A stretch of DNA of 59,396 nt. It comes from Neobacillus jeddahensis (GTDB lineage: Bacteria; Bacillota; Bacilli; Bacillales; Cytobacillaceae). Under the pieces are notes generated by a model. It did not search any database, was not told the origin of the DNA, and saw only the letters and a program-made list of their open reading frames with translations. Where the stretch lies: assembly GCF_000612625.1 (NCBI RefSeq), contig NZ_CCAS010000025.1, forward strand, positions 1 through 59,396. The letters run 5' to 3'. A program made the position numbers and the translations under genes. Positions 1-9,085 of the stretch are shown one piece after another (within the stretch, counting starts at the first letter, position 1; each line of letters starts with the position of its first letter).

Positions 1-525
1 TAAAATCATTTCAAACAGTAACCGCCAGTCATAGTACTCCACAATATAACCGGATAAAGTCGGTCCGATCGCTGGGGCCGTAATCATAACTAAGCCGAAA
101 ACTCCCATCGCGGCACCACGTTTTTCACGAGGAAAGCTGACCAACATAATATTCATTAACAAAGGTCCCATGACCGAAGATCCTGCTGCCTGCACCATAC
201 GTCCAGCAAGTAATACCCCAAAGTTTGGCGCAAACGCTGCTAAGGCAGTCCCGAGGGTGAAAATCACCAGCGATGTAATAAATAAACGCCGGTTCGAAAA
301 ACGTGTTAATAAAAAGGCTGATGCCGGAATTAGCACCCCGCTGACCAGCATGTAGCCTGTAGACAGCCACTGAACCGTCGAATAATCCTTAATTTCTAAA
401 TCCACCATGATCGAAGGCAGTGCCACGTTTAATAATGAGTTATTTAAAAACGAAACAAACGCACCAACAAACAAGATCGCAATCATTAAATATGGTGGTT
501 TTTTTGGTTGTAATGCTGAATCCAT
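1..525 (-). CDS. DHA2-type MFS multidrug exporter, N-terminal part
   Basis: The frame is open from the window edge to an ATG at 525, giving about 175 residues of a longer protein. The product begins MDSALQPKKPPYLMIAILF and shows several hydrophobic helices. It carries the motif APAIGPTLSGYI, which matches the antiporter motif C of drug:H+ antiporters, and LLAGRMVQAAGSSVMGPL, typical of the 14-helix EmrB/QacA (DHA2) family. It lies 200 bp downstream of a TetR gene on the same strand, so it is probably the regulated exporter of that pair. The C-terminal part lies outside the window and the substrate cannot be predicted. Confidence 0.88.
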   Translation of the reverse strand, partial: MDSALQPKKPPYLMIAILFVGAFVSFLNNSLLNVALPSIMVDLEIKDYSTVQWLSTGYMLVSGVLIPASAFLLTRFSNRRLFITSLVIFTLGTALAAFAPNFGVLLAGRMVQAAGSSVMGPLLMNIMLVSFPREKRGAAMGVFGLVMITAPAIGPTLSGYIVEYYDWRLLFEMIL

Positions 526-727
526 ATTTCCAATCCCCTTTTTTCATGTAAATTAATGTTTGTAAAATAACAGCCTTTCCGCTACGGAATGCGGCTGAAC
601 TCATTGAACTTTCTCTCTTTGCTGCAAGGCCGTTTACATAGCTGTGCATTGATACCCTGGCCTTGAAGTTTTTCCACTAACCTTTTCAAATTGACCGTCT
701 CCCTTCTAGGTACCTCTGGCGAATCCA

Positions 728-1351
728 TTACTGTTCTTCCTTCAGAAGCCCTCTTTTTAGCAGTTCAAGTTGAAGAATATACGTTTTTGTGGCCTCTTCA
801 TCCGTCAGTTCCTTTACAAACATTTGCACAAGGTTTTGAAAGGTGACAGCCATGATAATTTTAATCACCTGATGCAGCTCTTTTTCATCGTGAATGTTCA
901 ATTGCTCTTGGTTGATTGAGCTGATCATCTGCTGATACTGGTTTTTTTGATTTTCTTCGTACACATGATTGGCTAATGTATTTTCAAGCTTATAATTCAT
1001 ATTTAAAAAGGCATGCTTAAAAAAGTTTTGGTTTTCTTGACTCATTTGGTTCTTAGCCATATACCGGAATGATTCGATAAACGTATCAAATAAATTTCCT
1101 TCCCGCTCCTTCAGGATGGCCATAAATCGTTCATTATTCTTCTTAGAGAATTGATTTAACATGTAAAAGTATAAATCCTCTTTCCCCTCAAAGTATTGAT
1201 AAAAACTGCCTCTAGGGATTCCTGCACACTTGATAATATTGGCGATCGACGCTTCATGTAACGGGACTCTAGAAAACTCCTTTTTGGCAGCTTGAAGTAA
1301 TGTATCCTGTTTGTCTTTTGATAAGTGTAAGAATGTTGGTTTCGGCATCAT
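728..1351 (-). CDS. TetR/AcrR family transcriptional regulator
   Basis: A 207-residue protein with an N-terminal TetR helix-turn-helix: ASIANIIKCAGIPRGSFYQY at about residues 33-52, followed by the usual FEGKEDLYFYML. The remainder is a helical ligand/dimerisation domain without recognisable specificity. Its length is normal for the family. Three 13-bp palindromes sit directly upstream, which suggests autoregulation. The exporter gene begins about 200 bp downstream on the same strand, so the two may form one transcript in which TetR represses drug efflux until an inducer binds. Two ATG codons stand in tandem at the start and either could be used. Confidence 0.92.
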   Translation of the reverse strand: MMPKPTFLHLSKDKQDTLLQAAKKEFSRVPLHEASIANIIKCAGIPRGSFYQYFEGKEDLYFYMLNQFSKKNNERFMAILKEREGNLFDTFIESFRYMAKNQMSQENQNFFKHAFLNMNYKLENTLANHVYEENQKNQYQQMISSINQEQLNIHDEKELHQVIKIIMAVTFQNLVQMFVKELTDEEATKTYILQLELLKRGLLKEEQ

Positions 1352-1371
1352 AATTCCCCTATCTCAAAAAG

Positions 1372-1452
1372 TGACATCGTGTCATAACTGAATATAAAGT
1401 ATTCTATATGACACCGTGTCATATGTCAACATAAAAAAATGACATCATGTCA
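1372..1452 (-). promoter_or_regulatory. Three TetR-type operators
   Basis: Three near-identical 13-bp palindromes are present: TGACATCGTGTCA at 1372-1384, TGACACCGTGTCA at 1409-1421 and TGACATCATGTCA at 1440-1452. The arms TGACA/TGTCA are perfect and only the central three bases vary. Centre-to-centre spacing is 37 and 31 bp. They lie just upstream of the tetR start, so binding of the encoded TetR protein is the obvious inference. Confidence 0.85.
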
Positions 1453-1497
1453 TAATATTTTTCCATCGAATTCCTTTAACGCGTTAAACTTTAGCTG

Positions 1498-1518
1498 AAT
1501 GGGGGTCAGGCCCCCATT
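1498..1518. repeat. Family B palindrome (GGGGGTCAGGCCCCC)
   Basis: A perfect hairpin with arms AATGGGGG and CCCCCATT around TCAGG. It overlaps the 3' end of the MerR-like gene, whose last residues (MGA) and TGA stop are read from the palindrome. The left flank ACTTTAGCTGA recurs beside the copy at 56816. Similar palindromes occur at 6649, 9259, 13701, 18043 and 31099. Confidence 0.85.
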
Positions 1519-1763
1519 CGCGCTTTTATTTCAGGAATACTGAGTCCTTGCTGTTTTAGTTCTTTTATTTCGTTGAGTTTGGCAATGGCTTCTACTCGAG
1601 GGAAGCGGCGGGTCAGGTTTTCATGTTCCTGCACAAACGGAAGCATGCCTTCTTCTGTATAGAATTTCAGCGTGCTGTACCGGGATCCGGTTAAGCGGAC
1701 TAGCTCCCCAATCGACACAAATTCCGATGCCAGTATTTTTTCCATTGATCGTTGTCGGGACAT
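1506..1763 (-). CDS. Small MerR-like DNA-binding protein
   Basis: About 85 residues. FVSIGELVRLTGSRYSTLKF resembles the MerR helix-turn-helix, followed by a wing (YTEEGML) and a helix with LKQQGLSIPEIKARM. This is the DNA-binding half of a MerR protein with no effector domain. The start is taken at the second ATG (1763) because AAGGGG then lies 7 nt upstream; the ATG at 1769 would leave only 1 nt. The gene begins about 15 bp after the stop of the upstream gene, so the two are co-transcribed. The last codons and the stop come from a family B palindrome, so the native C-terminus may have been altered. Confidence 0.75.
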   Translation of the reverse strand: MSRQRSMEKILASEFVSIGELVRLTGSRYSTLKFYTEEGMLPFVQEHENLTRRFPRVEAIAKLNEIKELKQQGLSIPEIKARMGA

Positions 1764-1777
1764 TTCCATTCCCCTTA

Positions 1778-2776
1778 CTATAAAGATAGTGGATATTTTC
1801 GTAACCGAACACCATGTACCGCAACCTGATAATACGGCGTCGCAGATGGTACAGCTTCATATAAAACATTGTCAATCTTAACAAGTGGGACTTCACCCTC
1901 ACGGATAACCGTAAAATCGTGACCCTTTTCTTCTATCCTCACTTTTAGATCACGCAACCGATCCTTTTTATTGGGAAAAATCTCTTCTGTCTCAATAAAA
2001 ATCGACTGCGAGCGTTCCAGAACAGGGAAAATAAAATTGAGCCCTGAACCGGTGGGAGTAGACATAACATCCCTTTTTATCTTCAGAAAATTTTTATAGG
2101 CTGTTTCAATGAATTTGTGAATCGTGATCGGCAAAATCTGTTTGGCCAATGCGCTATCCTCCAGTAATTGTTGAATCTGTACTGCCACCCGTTTCAATTC
2201 CTCCCTCGAAAAAAGGTCATACAGACAGCTGCTTTCTCGCAGCAACCATAGCATGAGGATCGCTTCATCTGTCATGGTTCCCTCTTCTAAAATTTCCGCA
2301 CGAAGGCTTTCGATCAATCTTGTATAGAGTTCTGGATGGCTGCGGTATTCCTTCATCGATATTCCAGCTGTGACAAATTCCAAATCACAGCCAAGCAGCG
2401 CGGGAATTTCTTCTATCGCTTGAGCTTCCTCTAAGGAAGCAGCGAAAGCTTGTTCCATCTCTTTTAAATGACCCTTGGATAGTCTGAGCACTTTTGTTAG
2501 ATAGTGCGAAAGTGTACCACTAATCACCTCTTTTTTACCCAAAAGCGTCTTTAACACTTTTTCTTGATAGCTGGGCATCGAAGAATGTCCCAAATCCTGC
2601 TTGGTAAAAGAAAGGATTTCACCCGTCCTTGAAAAGCCATTGTCCAAATATATTTCTAAAATTGCTGCAGCAGCCATGCACCGCAATGATACCTTTTTTG
2701 TGGTTGTTAAATGAAGACTGTCCTGAGCATTGAGTGCGATCAAAGAAAAGTTTTGTGCAAAACGTAGTTCCTTCAT
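1778..2776 (-). CDS. Unknown helical protein, possibly GPP34-like
   Basis: A 332-residue, mostly helical protein without a signal peptide. The N-terminal stretch FSLIALNAQDSLHLTTTKK followed by an Ala-rich helix (MAAAAILEIYLDNGF) recalls bacterial GPP34-like domains, but this is only a visual resemblance. The middle region (EIPALLGCDLEFVTAGISM) and C-terminal half are not recognised. The start is placed at the ATG at 2776 because AAGGGGAG lies 7 nt upstream; an ATG at 2794 is in frame but lacks such a site. The gene heads a two-gene unit with the MerR-like protein, so a joint regulatory role is possible. Upstream, GTAAGTA is repeated directly (about 2819-2838). Confidence 0.8.
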   Translation of the reverse strand: MKELRFAQNFSLIALNAQDSLHLTTTKKVSLRCMAAAAILEIYLDNGFSRTGEILSFTKQDLGHSSMPSYQEKVLKTLLGKKEVISGTLSHYLTKVLRLSKGHLKEMEQAFAASLEEAQAIEEIPALLGCDLEFVTAGISMKEYRSHPELYTRLIESLRAEILEEGTMTDEAILMLWLLRESSCLYDLFSREELKRVAVQIQQLLEDSALAKQILPITIHKFIETAYKNFLKIKRDVMSTPTGSGLNFIFPVLERSQSIFIETEEIFPNKKDRLRDLKVRIEEKGHDFTVIREGEVPLVKIDNVLYEAVPSATPYYQVAVHGVRLRKYPLSL

Positions 2777-2928
2777 ACTGATACTCCCCTTCATTGAATA
2801 GTGAGAAACACTGATTAGTTACTACTTACTACTTACGATTTAAGAATATCAGAATGGAAAAATAATGTAAATGGGAGGTGAAAAGAAAAAGCGGGAAAAT
2901 GGAACGGATTAATAAAGTGGAATAATAG

Positions 2929-3002
2929 AACTAGAGAAGGCGACTAATGCCCATGAAACATGGGGAAAATGAAAAACGGTAACTAGAGAAGACGACTTAG
3001 GC
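2929..3002. repeat. Pair of 22-bp imperfect direct repeats
   Basis: AACTAGAGAAGGCGACTAAT (2929 on) and AACTAGAGAAGACGACTTAG (2981 on) are 52 bp apart and differ at few positions. A small hairpin (CCCATG...CATGGG) lies between them. The surrounding 2777-3137 stretch holds no convincing gene. The repeats may be degenerate copies of a dispersed element. Confidence 0.6.
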
Positions 3003-3137
3003 TAAGTTTAATAGACGAAACCCTTTCATTCATGAAACTCCCCCCCAAAACACCATGACAGCCGAAAAATGTGTGCTTACTAGCATTAGTCCCGCCGACT
3101 TTCGCCCACGCCAGTTGCAGGAACATCCCGTCTTCCC

Positions 3138-4544
3138 TTACAACCTCCCCCCGCCAAATGGAATCCTGACAATAAATGTACTCCCCTTCCCAACTTCACT
3201 TACCACCTTAATCGACCCCTTATGTGTTTCAACAATCCACTTGGCAATCGACAGTCCTAAACCGTGGCCGCCCATTTGCCGCGAACGAGACTTATTCGAG
3301 CGATAAAAACGTTCAAAAATTCGCTGCGAATCCTCCTTCTTAATGCCAATCCCCGTATCTTGGACCGCGATGCCGAGCTCGGTCCCATCTCCCGAAAGCT
3401 CCATCCTCACTTCCCCACCATCCGGCGTGTACTTAATGGCATTATCCAAGAGAATATACAATAACTGTGACAACCTCTCCGCATCGCCCACCGTCGGCAA
3501 TTCAGTCGGAGCTTGCAAGCTTAACGAAATTTGCTTAGCAGCCGCCAGCGGATGGACCGATTCCACGGCCTTTTCCGCCAATGGAAGAAAATCAAAGCTA
3601 GTCGTTTTCAGCTCAATCGTATCCGAATCCGAACGAGCTAACGTTAACAAATCACTGACCAAATGAGTCATTCGCTTCACTTCCTCCCTCATATGAGACA
3701 AGAGCCTCCCGGTAAAATCCTCCTTCTGCGGCTCCAGCGTCATTTCCATTGCATCCACAGAAGACAGGAGCACACTTAAAGGCGTCCGCAGTTCATGGGA
3801 GGCGTCTGCGACAAATTCGCGTTGTCGTATAAACGCCTTGTGAATCGGCACCATCGCCCGCTTCGACATCGACACACTTATAAAGATCGCAATTCCGAAA
3901 AAAATGACCCCTAAGGCCGCCAGAATCACGAGCATCCAATGAAACAACTGATAGGCAAACGAAATATCCTTTCCAATATAAAGCTGGCCAATCAATTGCC
4001 CCTTCACATAAATCGGGTGACTGGCAATCATCAAATGGAGATCTTCCGCACCCTCGGCAGGATGAAATTCGCTCCTGGAACCTCTCGCCTTCGCATTTTC
4101 CACATGGAGTGTCTCTTTTCGCACGTCCCCATTTGGTGAAGTCCCTCCGTTCAGCAGCTGCAATATAGACGGCCGTAAGCGCTGATTGGCTTCATTTCCC
4201 ATCAGGATTTCGCCTTTCGGATTGACAACATAATTGAAGAACTGATTCACCCCCGCAAATACTACCTCCTGATTTTCCGCACTATAGACGTCCCCTTGTT
4301 CGTTCTGCCCCATATACTCCTCTAAAAAGCTCGCTTCCTGATTGACTAAGGTTTGCAGCTCCTGCTCCTGATTCCTTAAGATCACCACATAAAGAACGGT
4401 ATACACGATGACAATAAAGAGTATCAGAAAAAGAATTAACAGGCCGCTATAGATCCGCGTCAACCGGCTTTGCGTGCTTTTAAAAACATCCTTTTCACGA
4501 AAATGAGTAAACGCACGCAGGAACGAAAGAAGATTAGCACTCAA
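3138..4544 (-). CDS. Membrane sensor histidine kinase (OmpR-partner type)
   Basis: A 468-residue kinase with two membrane segments (about 32-57 and 198-225) flanking an extracytoplasmic sensor of about 140 residues. The HisKA H-box FVADASHELRTPL lies near residue 247. It is followed by the N-box (DNAIKY), G1 (DTGIGI), F-box (IFERFYR) and G2 (GGHGLGLSIAKWIVE). All catalytic boxes are present. The start is a TTG at 4544 that overlaps the end of the response regulator gene by 11 bp, indicating translational coupling. The extracellular signal is unknown. The adjacent PspA cassette suggests envelope stress, which is an inference from context. Confidence 0.93.
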   Translation of the reverse strand: MSANLLSFLRAFTHFREKDVFKSTQSRLTRIYSGLLILFLILFIVIVYTVLYVVILRNQEQELQTLVNQEASFLEEYMGQNEQGDVYSAENQEVVFAGVNQFFNYVVNPKGEILMGNEANQRLRPSILQLLNGGTSPNGDVRKETLHVENAKARGSRSEFHPAEGAEDLHLMIASHPIYVKGQLIGQLYIGKDISFAYQLFHWMLVILAALGVIFFGIAIFISVSMSKRAMVPIHKAFIRQREFVADASHELRTPLSVLLSSVDAMEMTLEPQKEDFTGRLLSHMREEVKRMTHLVSDLLTLARSDSDTIELKTTSFDFLPLAEKAVESVHPLAAAKQISLSLQAPTELPTVGDAERLSQLLYILLDNAIKYTPDGGEVRMELSGDGTELGIAVQDTGIGIKKEDSQRIFERFYRSNKSRSRQMGGHGLGLSIAKWIVETHKGSIKVVSEVGKGSTFIVRIPFGGGRL

Positions 4545-5208
4545 GTTTATACCCTACCCCTCTTATACTCTGAAGCAGATTTTTTTTCCCGAACGATTGT
4601 AATTTTTTGCGGATTAATTTTACCGTCGCATCAATTGTTTTCAACGCGACATCTGAATCCAATCCCCAAACCCGTTCGAGGATGACCTCACGTGGAAGGA
4701 CTTGACCTTTATTTTGCACTAAAAAATCAAAAAGTTGAAATTCGCGGGGACTCAATTGAATGTGATCACTTCCCAACCGAACAGTAAAGCTTGTCCGATT
4801 TAACACCAAATCCGCCATCACGACTTCCTCTTCAAAAATCGGTGCATAGTTTCGGCGGGATAGGGCGCGAAGACGGGCCAGCAGCTCATCAATTTCGAAC
4901 GGTTTAACTAGATAATCGTCGGCGCCCGCATCCAATCCCTCGATCCGATTTTCGACCGTATCCTTTGCCGTTAACATCAAAATGGCGCCCGAGTACCCTT
5001 CCTTCCGCAGCTTGCGGCACACCGCAACGCCCGTTTCATTCGGCATCATCCAGTCCATAATCACGACATCATAATGCGAGGAGGCCGCATAATAGTAGGC
5101 ATCCTCCCCATCCTGGACCCACTCGACCTTGTAGCCGCCCTTTTTTTGTAGCATATATTCAATTAATTCACCCAGCCTGACATCATCTTCAGCTAATAGA
5201 ATATTCAT
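4534..5208 (-). CDS. OmpR/PhoB-family response regulator
   Basis: A 224-residue regulator. The receiver domain has the acidic pair EDD at the N-terminus, the phosphoacceptor Asp in VVIMDWMMP (about residue 52), the Thr in LMLTAKD and the Lys in LVKPFEID. The C-terminal winged helix ends with the family signature IRGVGYKLEC. It overlaps the kinase gene by 11 bp. Its own promoter region holds a TTAAGC direct repeat with an 11-bp period, the spacing expected for head-to-tail OmpR-type dimers. The two PspA cassettes have a different direct repeat of the same period and are candidate targets. Confidence 0.95.
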   Translation of the reverse strand: MNILLAEDDVRLGELIEYMLQKKGGYKVEWVQDGEDAYYYAASSHYDVVIMDWMMPNETGVAVCRKLRKEGYSGAILMLTAKDTVENRIEGLDAGADDYLVKPFEIDELLARLRALSRRNYAPIFEEEVVMADLVLNRTSFTVRLGSDHIQLSPREFQLFDFLVQNKGQVLPREVILERVWGLDSDVALKTIDATVKLIRKKLQSFGKKNLLQSIRGVGYKLEC

Positions 5209-5258
5209 ATCGAAAACTCCTTTTGAAAAGTTCTACTCCCTAAATCCTACCTGAGCAA

Positions 5259-5275
5259 GCTTAAGACCAGCTTAA
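5259..5275 (-). promoter_or_regulatory. TTAAGC direct repeat upstream of the response regulator
   Basis: On the minus strand TTAAGC occurs twice (5275-5270 and 5264-5259), exactly 11 bp apart, about 50 bp upstream of the regulator start. This is the geometry of OmpR-family binding sites and suggests autoregulation; binding itself is inferred. Confidence 0.45.
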
Positions 5276-5408
5276 AAAGTAGAGCCTTTTTCCCAGAAAA
5301 AGAAAACAGAGGCGTAGTTCGTCGAAATGCACAGCTTTTTGACTGTAATACTTTGGCTCCGAAGCTTTTCTTAGTGCACTCACGCATAACAGGAAATTTT
5401 TACCTATA

Positions 5409-5444
5409 CAAAAAAAGAAGCACCACTCTTTTCTAGTGGTACTT
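5409..5444 (-). terminator. Intrinsic terminator after first pspA cassette
   Basis: On the minus strand AAGTACCACT and AGTGGTGCTT form a 10-bp stem around a 7-nt loop, followed by a T-rich tract. It lies between pspA and the two-component genes, so these are separate transcripts. Confidence 0.8.
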
Positions 5445-5460
5445 CCATCCCTATTCATTC

Positions 5461-6132
5461 TTATAAGTCTGCCACTTTCTCGTTCTTCAGCTTTTCCAAT
5501 TCCTGATTCAGCTCGTCCTCGTTCACATAACTGCTGTAGGCCGCATCGAACTGGGCCAACGGAGTCGAGAACTGATTACCGGCCTGTGCCTCTGCTTCCA
5601 TGAACAGAATCCGTTCCTCGGCGCGGGCCACACCTCTCGCAATCGTATCAGTTTGGAAGGAAACCGTTGTGTTTTGAATTTGTTTCATCGACTGCGCCAC
5701 ATTTGCACGGGAGGCCAATAAGATTTTCTTATGTTGTAATAGGTTATACGTATCCTTAAGCTCGTCCAATTTTTCGATCAAGATTTGCGTTTGGCCCTGA
5801 ATCGCTGCAAGCTGCTCCTGATAAAGCTCGAGCTGCTTTTCATGGGTCAGCTTTTCCTGCACGGCTAATCGTGCCATCGCATCTTCGCCTTGGTCGATCG
5901 CAAGCTTCGCCTGGCGCGTTCTCTTGTCCACCAATGCTTTCGTTTCTAAGATGAGTGCCGCTTGTTTTTTCTCTACAAAAATTTGTCGGGCCAACGCCTT
6001 CTGCCCTTTGACAATTTCTTGTTCCATTTCTCGAGAATACTCATTTAACATCGCAATGGGATCCTCAATCCCGTCTAGTAATCCATTGAGTTCTGCCTTC
6101 GTAATCGTCTTGATTCTTTTAAAAATACCCAT
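5461..6132 (-). CDS. PspA/IM30 family protein (copy 1)
   Basis: About 223 residues, almost entirely coiled coil, beginning MGIFKRIKTITKAELNGLLD, the typical PspA amphipathic N-terminus, followed by the conserved EDPIAMLNEYSREME. The family binds stressed membranes and assembles ESCRT-III-like scaffolds on the cytoplasmic face. The start at 6132 is preferred over 6141 because GGAGA then lies 9 nt upstream and because the paralog at 14476 starts at the same residue. The upstream membrane-protein gene overlaps this start region. A second cassette with the same two genes lies 9 kb away. Confidence 0.93.
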   Translation of the reverse strand: MGIFKRIKTITKAELNGLLDGIEDPIAMLNEYSREMEQEIVKGQKALARQIFVEKKQAALILETKALVDKRTRQAKLAIDQGEDAMARLAVQEKLTHEKQLELYQEQLAAIQGQTQILIEKLDELKDTYNLLQHKKILLASRANVAQSMKQIQNTTVSFQTDTIARGVARAEERILFMEAEAQAGNQFSTPLAQFDAAYSSYVNEDELNQELEKLKNEKVADL

Positions 6133-6133
6133 G

Positions 6134-6538
6134 CTACTCATTCTCCTTTTTTGTTAGTAAATTTTTTTCCCACTGATCTAATAGACTTGCCTGTTGGTTG
6201 CTAACCGGTATATGTGAACCCACAAGAGAGGTGTCAATAAACTGTTTCATCGAAGTTGCCTTTGCTCTCTTTCTCATCCATCTGATTAGTAAAAAGAGGA
6301 CAGCTAGTCCAATAAAGAGGAAAAGCCATGGGAATCCCCCATCATGCTGGGGACCGTTCATCATTTGGTGCGGGCCGAAGCCGCCACCTCTAGTCATCAT
6401 TCCACCATGCCCATGTCCGTGTGGTCCTCTAGCATATCCACTATTTCCTGCAAACAGATGATGGAGTATGCTGATGCCAAATACAGTCACCGCAATCAGG
6501 ACACCCCAGAAAATACCTTTCTTCTTTTTCGTATTCAT
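6134..6538 (-). CDS. His/Gly-rich two-helix membrane protein (copy 1)
   Basis: A 134-residue protein with a membrane helix near residues 8-30, a middle segment rich in Gly, His and Met (GPHGHGHGGMMTRGG), a second helix (WLFLFIGLAVLFLLIRW) and a basic tail ending LLDQWEKNLLTKKENE. The spacer may bind metal or simply be a flexible external loop. It is first in a two-gene operon with pspA and has GAAAGGAGG before its ATG. The second cassette encodes a clear paralog at 15140. This partner may be a membrane anchor or sensor for PspA, an inference from repeated linkage. Confidence 0.85.
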   Translation of the reverse strand: MNTKKKKGIFWGVLIAVTVFGISILHHLFAGNSGYARGPHGHGHGGMMTRGGGFGPHQMMNGPQHDGGFPWLFLFIGLAVLFLLIRWMRKRAKATSMKQFIDTSLVGSHIPVSNQQASLLDQWEKNLLTKKENE

Positions 6539-6563
6539 CTCGTTTCCCTCCTTTCGCTACTTG

Positions 6564-6606
6564 ATAATATGAATTCTAATAGACAATGGTGAAAACTTGG
6601 TGAAAA
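6564..6606 (-). promoter_or_regulatory. Promoter with TTTTCACCA direct repeat (pspA cassette 1)
   Basis: On the minus strand TTTTCACCAAG (6606-6596) is followed at once by TTTTCACCA (6595-6587), an 11-bp direct repeat. After 17 nt comes TATTAT (6569-6564), a good -10 box, with no consensus -35. The same arrangement precedes the second cassette at 15586-15627. It looks like an activator-dependent promoter bound by an OmpR-type regulator. Confidence 0.65.
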
Positions 6607-6648
6607 GGAAAACTAGCAAAAAAAATTGTGTGCATCACCGCACTAACG

Positions 6649-6671
6649 GGGTGGGGGTCAGGCCCCCACCC
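6649..6671. repeat. Family B palindrome
   Basis: A perfect inverted repeat with arms GGGTGGGGG and CCCCCACCC around TCAGG, located between the divergent pspA cassette and ldh promoters. It is a member of the GGGGGTCAGGCCCCC family seen at 1498, 13701 and 18043. Confidence 0.85.
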
Positions 6672-6728
6672 TAATGGCATCGCTTACTTGTAATCGCTCT
6701 ATAAAGGTTCAATTTTATGTCACAAATA

Positions 6729-6746
6729 TTGTGAAATTATTCACAA
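6729..6746 (+). promoter_or_regulatory. Rex-type operator upstream of ldh
   Basis: TTGTGAAATTATTCACAA is a perfect match to the Gram-positive Rex operator (TTGTGAA, 4 nt, TTCACAA); it also fits the Fnr pattern TGTGA-N6-TCACA. A TATACT box follows at 6755-6760 and ldh starts 110 bp downstream. Rex responds to the NADH/NAD+ ratio, so induction of ldh under oxygen limitation is expected. Confidence 0.85.
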
Positions 6747-6783
6747 ACTGGTGATATACTAACATCATCAAGTTGTTAATTAA

Positions 6784-7809
<1,026 letters not shown>

Positions 7810-7846
7810 TCTAAAATTCGCTCCTTACTTGAAATCATGAAAGCAG

Positions 7847-9079
7847 ATGATTAGGATGAAATCGATCAATCATACAAAAAAAGGATATTTTATGATGGCT
7901 GTGTTATGGCTGGCCTATGTAACCTTTGCCATGAACTGGGTCGCTGGCTCCTCCTTGACGCCACAAATCACTGAAACGTTTTTTGGCGGACCGGTTGATC
8001 CGATAATTTCTCAGCTCGTGAATTATTCAATTACGACAGCACGTGTTTTTGCCAACATCCTCGCCGCAATCGTGCTGATGAAATTAGGGCCGCGAAAAGC
8101 GGCCGGTACGGCAATTGGACTCCTGATGATGGGACTAGTCGCGATTTACTTGCCGAATTACTGGGCCTATACCGTCGCGCGGATGGTCATGGCCGTTGGG
8201 GGCTCGATGGTCATTGTCTATATGAACCCTGTCGTTGCCCACTATGTGAAAAATGCTCAGGTTAAGCTGCGCATTAATGCCGCCAATACTGTCGCTTATA
8301 ATGCCGGAGCCTTTATTGTCGCTATTTTATTTACGGTTTTTGCCAAGCAAATGGTTAGTAACTGGCGCGTAACGTTAACGTTTTTTGCCTCATTAACCAT
8401 CTTGTTTTTCATCGCCTGGTTGTGGAAGGCTGAGACTTTTGAAACGCAAGAAACGGGTGGTACTGTTGAAAAGTTTGGCTACAAAGATGCGCTCAAGGAC
8501 GGGTTCCTGTGGCGCTATGGCCTAGCCTTTGCTTCCTTTTTAACCCTATATGTATTATCATTGGTCAGCTTTAAAGCAATTTTTGATCAATATACGTTGT
8601 TAAATGGTTCTGTGACGAACCTATTAATTTCGGGCTTTGGGATTCTCGGAACATTTGCTGGAATTCGAATTGGGAATAAAGGAGTTCCCCGTAAGCCAAT
8701 CCTGTTGTTCTCAGGGATTGTCATGGTCGGAACGTTTGCCCTAGCGATCGTGTTCGCGAACAAAGTTCCACTTCTCTCTTACACGCTCATTGCAATTTCG
8801 GGGTTTGCGATGTATATTCAATACCCAATCTTTTTGAATCTTCCCCATGAATTAAAAGGGATGACGCCACAAAGATTGACGATTATGTTCGGCTTATTCT
8901 GGGCAATTGCCTATGCAGGTCAAACAATCGCGACGATTGCCTGGAGCTATATTTTAGGCCATTCTGGCTATACGCCAGCGATGATTTTCTTTATCGCCGC
9001 CTCCAGTTTGTATATCTTTCTGGTTGCAACGTTCCCAGAAACAAAGCTAAAGCAAGCAGCTATACGAAAAGCAGCATAA
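7847..9079 (+). CDS. MFS transporter downstream of ldh
   Basis: A 410-residue, 12-helix major facilitator protein. It shows the loop 2-3 region MKLGPRKAAGTAIGLLMMG and helix 4-5 features of organic-anion carriers (CynX/NimT- or OxlT-like by appearance). It sits 37 bp after ldh and is followed by a strong terminator, so it probably belongs to the same Rex-controlled transcript. Export of lactate or exchange of a related monocarboxylate is an inference from position only. The start context is weak; ATG codons at 7847 and 7856 are both possible. Confidence 0.85.
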   Translation: MIRMKSINHTKKGYFMMAVLWLAYVTFAMNWVAGSSLTPQITETFFGGPVDPIISQLVNYSITTARVFANILAAIVLMKLGPRKAAGTAIGLLMMGLVAIYLPNYWAYTVARMVMAVGGSMVIVYMNPVVAHYVKNAQVKLRINAANTVAYNAGAFIVAILFTVFAKQMVSNWRVTLTFFASLTILFFIAWLWKAETFETQETGGTVEKFGYKDALKDGFLWRYGLAFASFLTLYVLSLVSFKAIFDQYTLLNGSVTNLLISGFGILGTFAGIRIGNKGVPRKPILLFSGIVMVGTFALAIVFANKVPLLSYTLIAISGFAMYIQYPIFLNLPHELKGMTPQRLTIMFGLFWAIAYAGQTIATIAWSYILGHSGYTPAMIFFIAASSLYIFLVATFPETKLKQAAIRKAA

Positions 9080-9085
9080 GTGGCG

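Noticed and set aside
582..689. A 35-codon minus-strand frame from a TTG between tetR and the exporter gene
   Set aside because: A weak GGAG lies upstream, but the start codon is poor, there is no family resemblance and it may be chance. It could be a leader peptide, which cannot be decided here.
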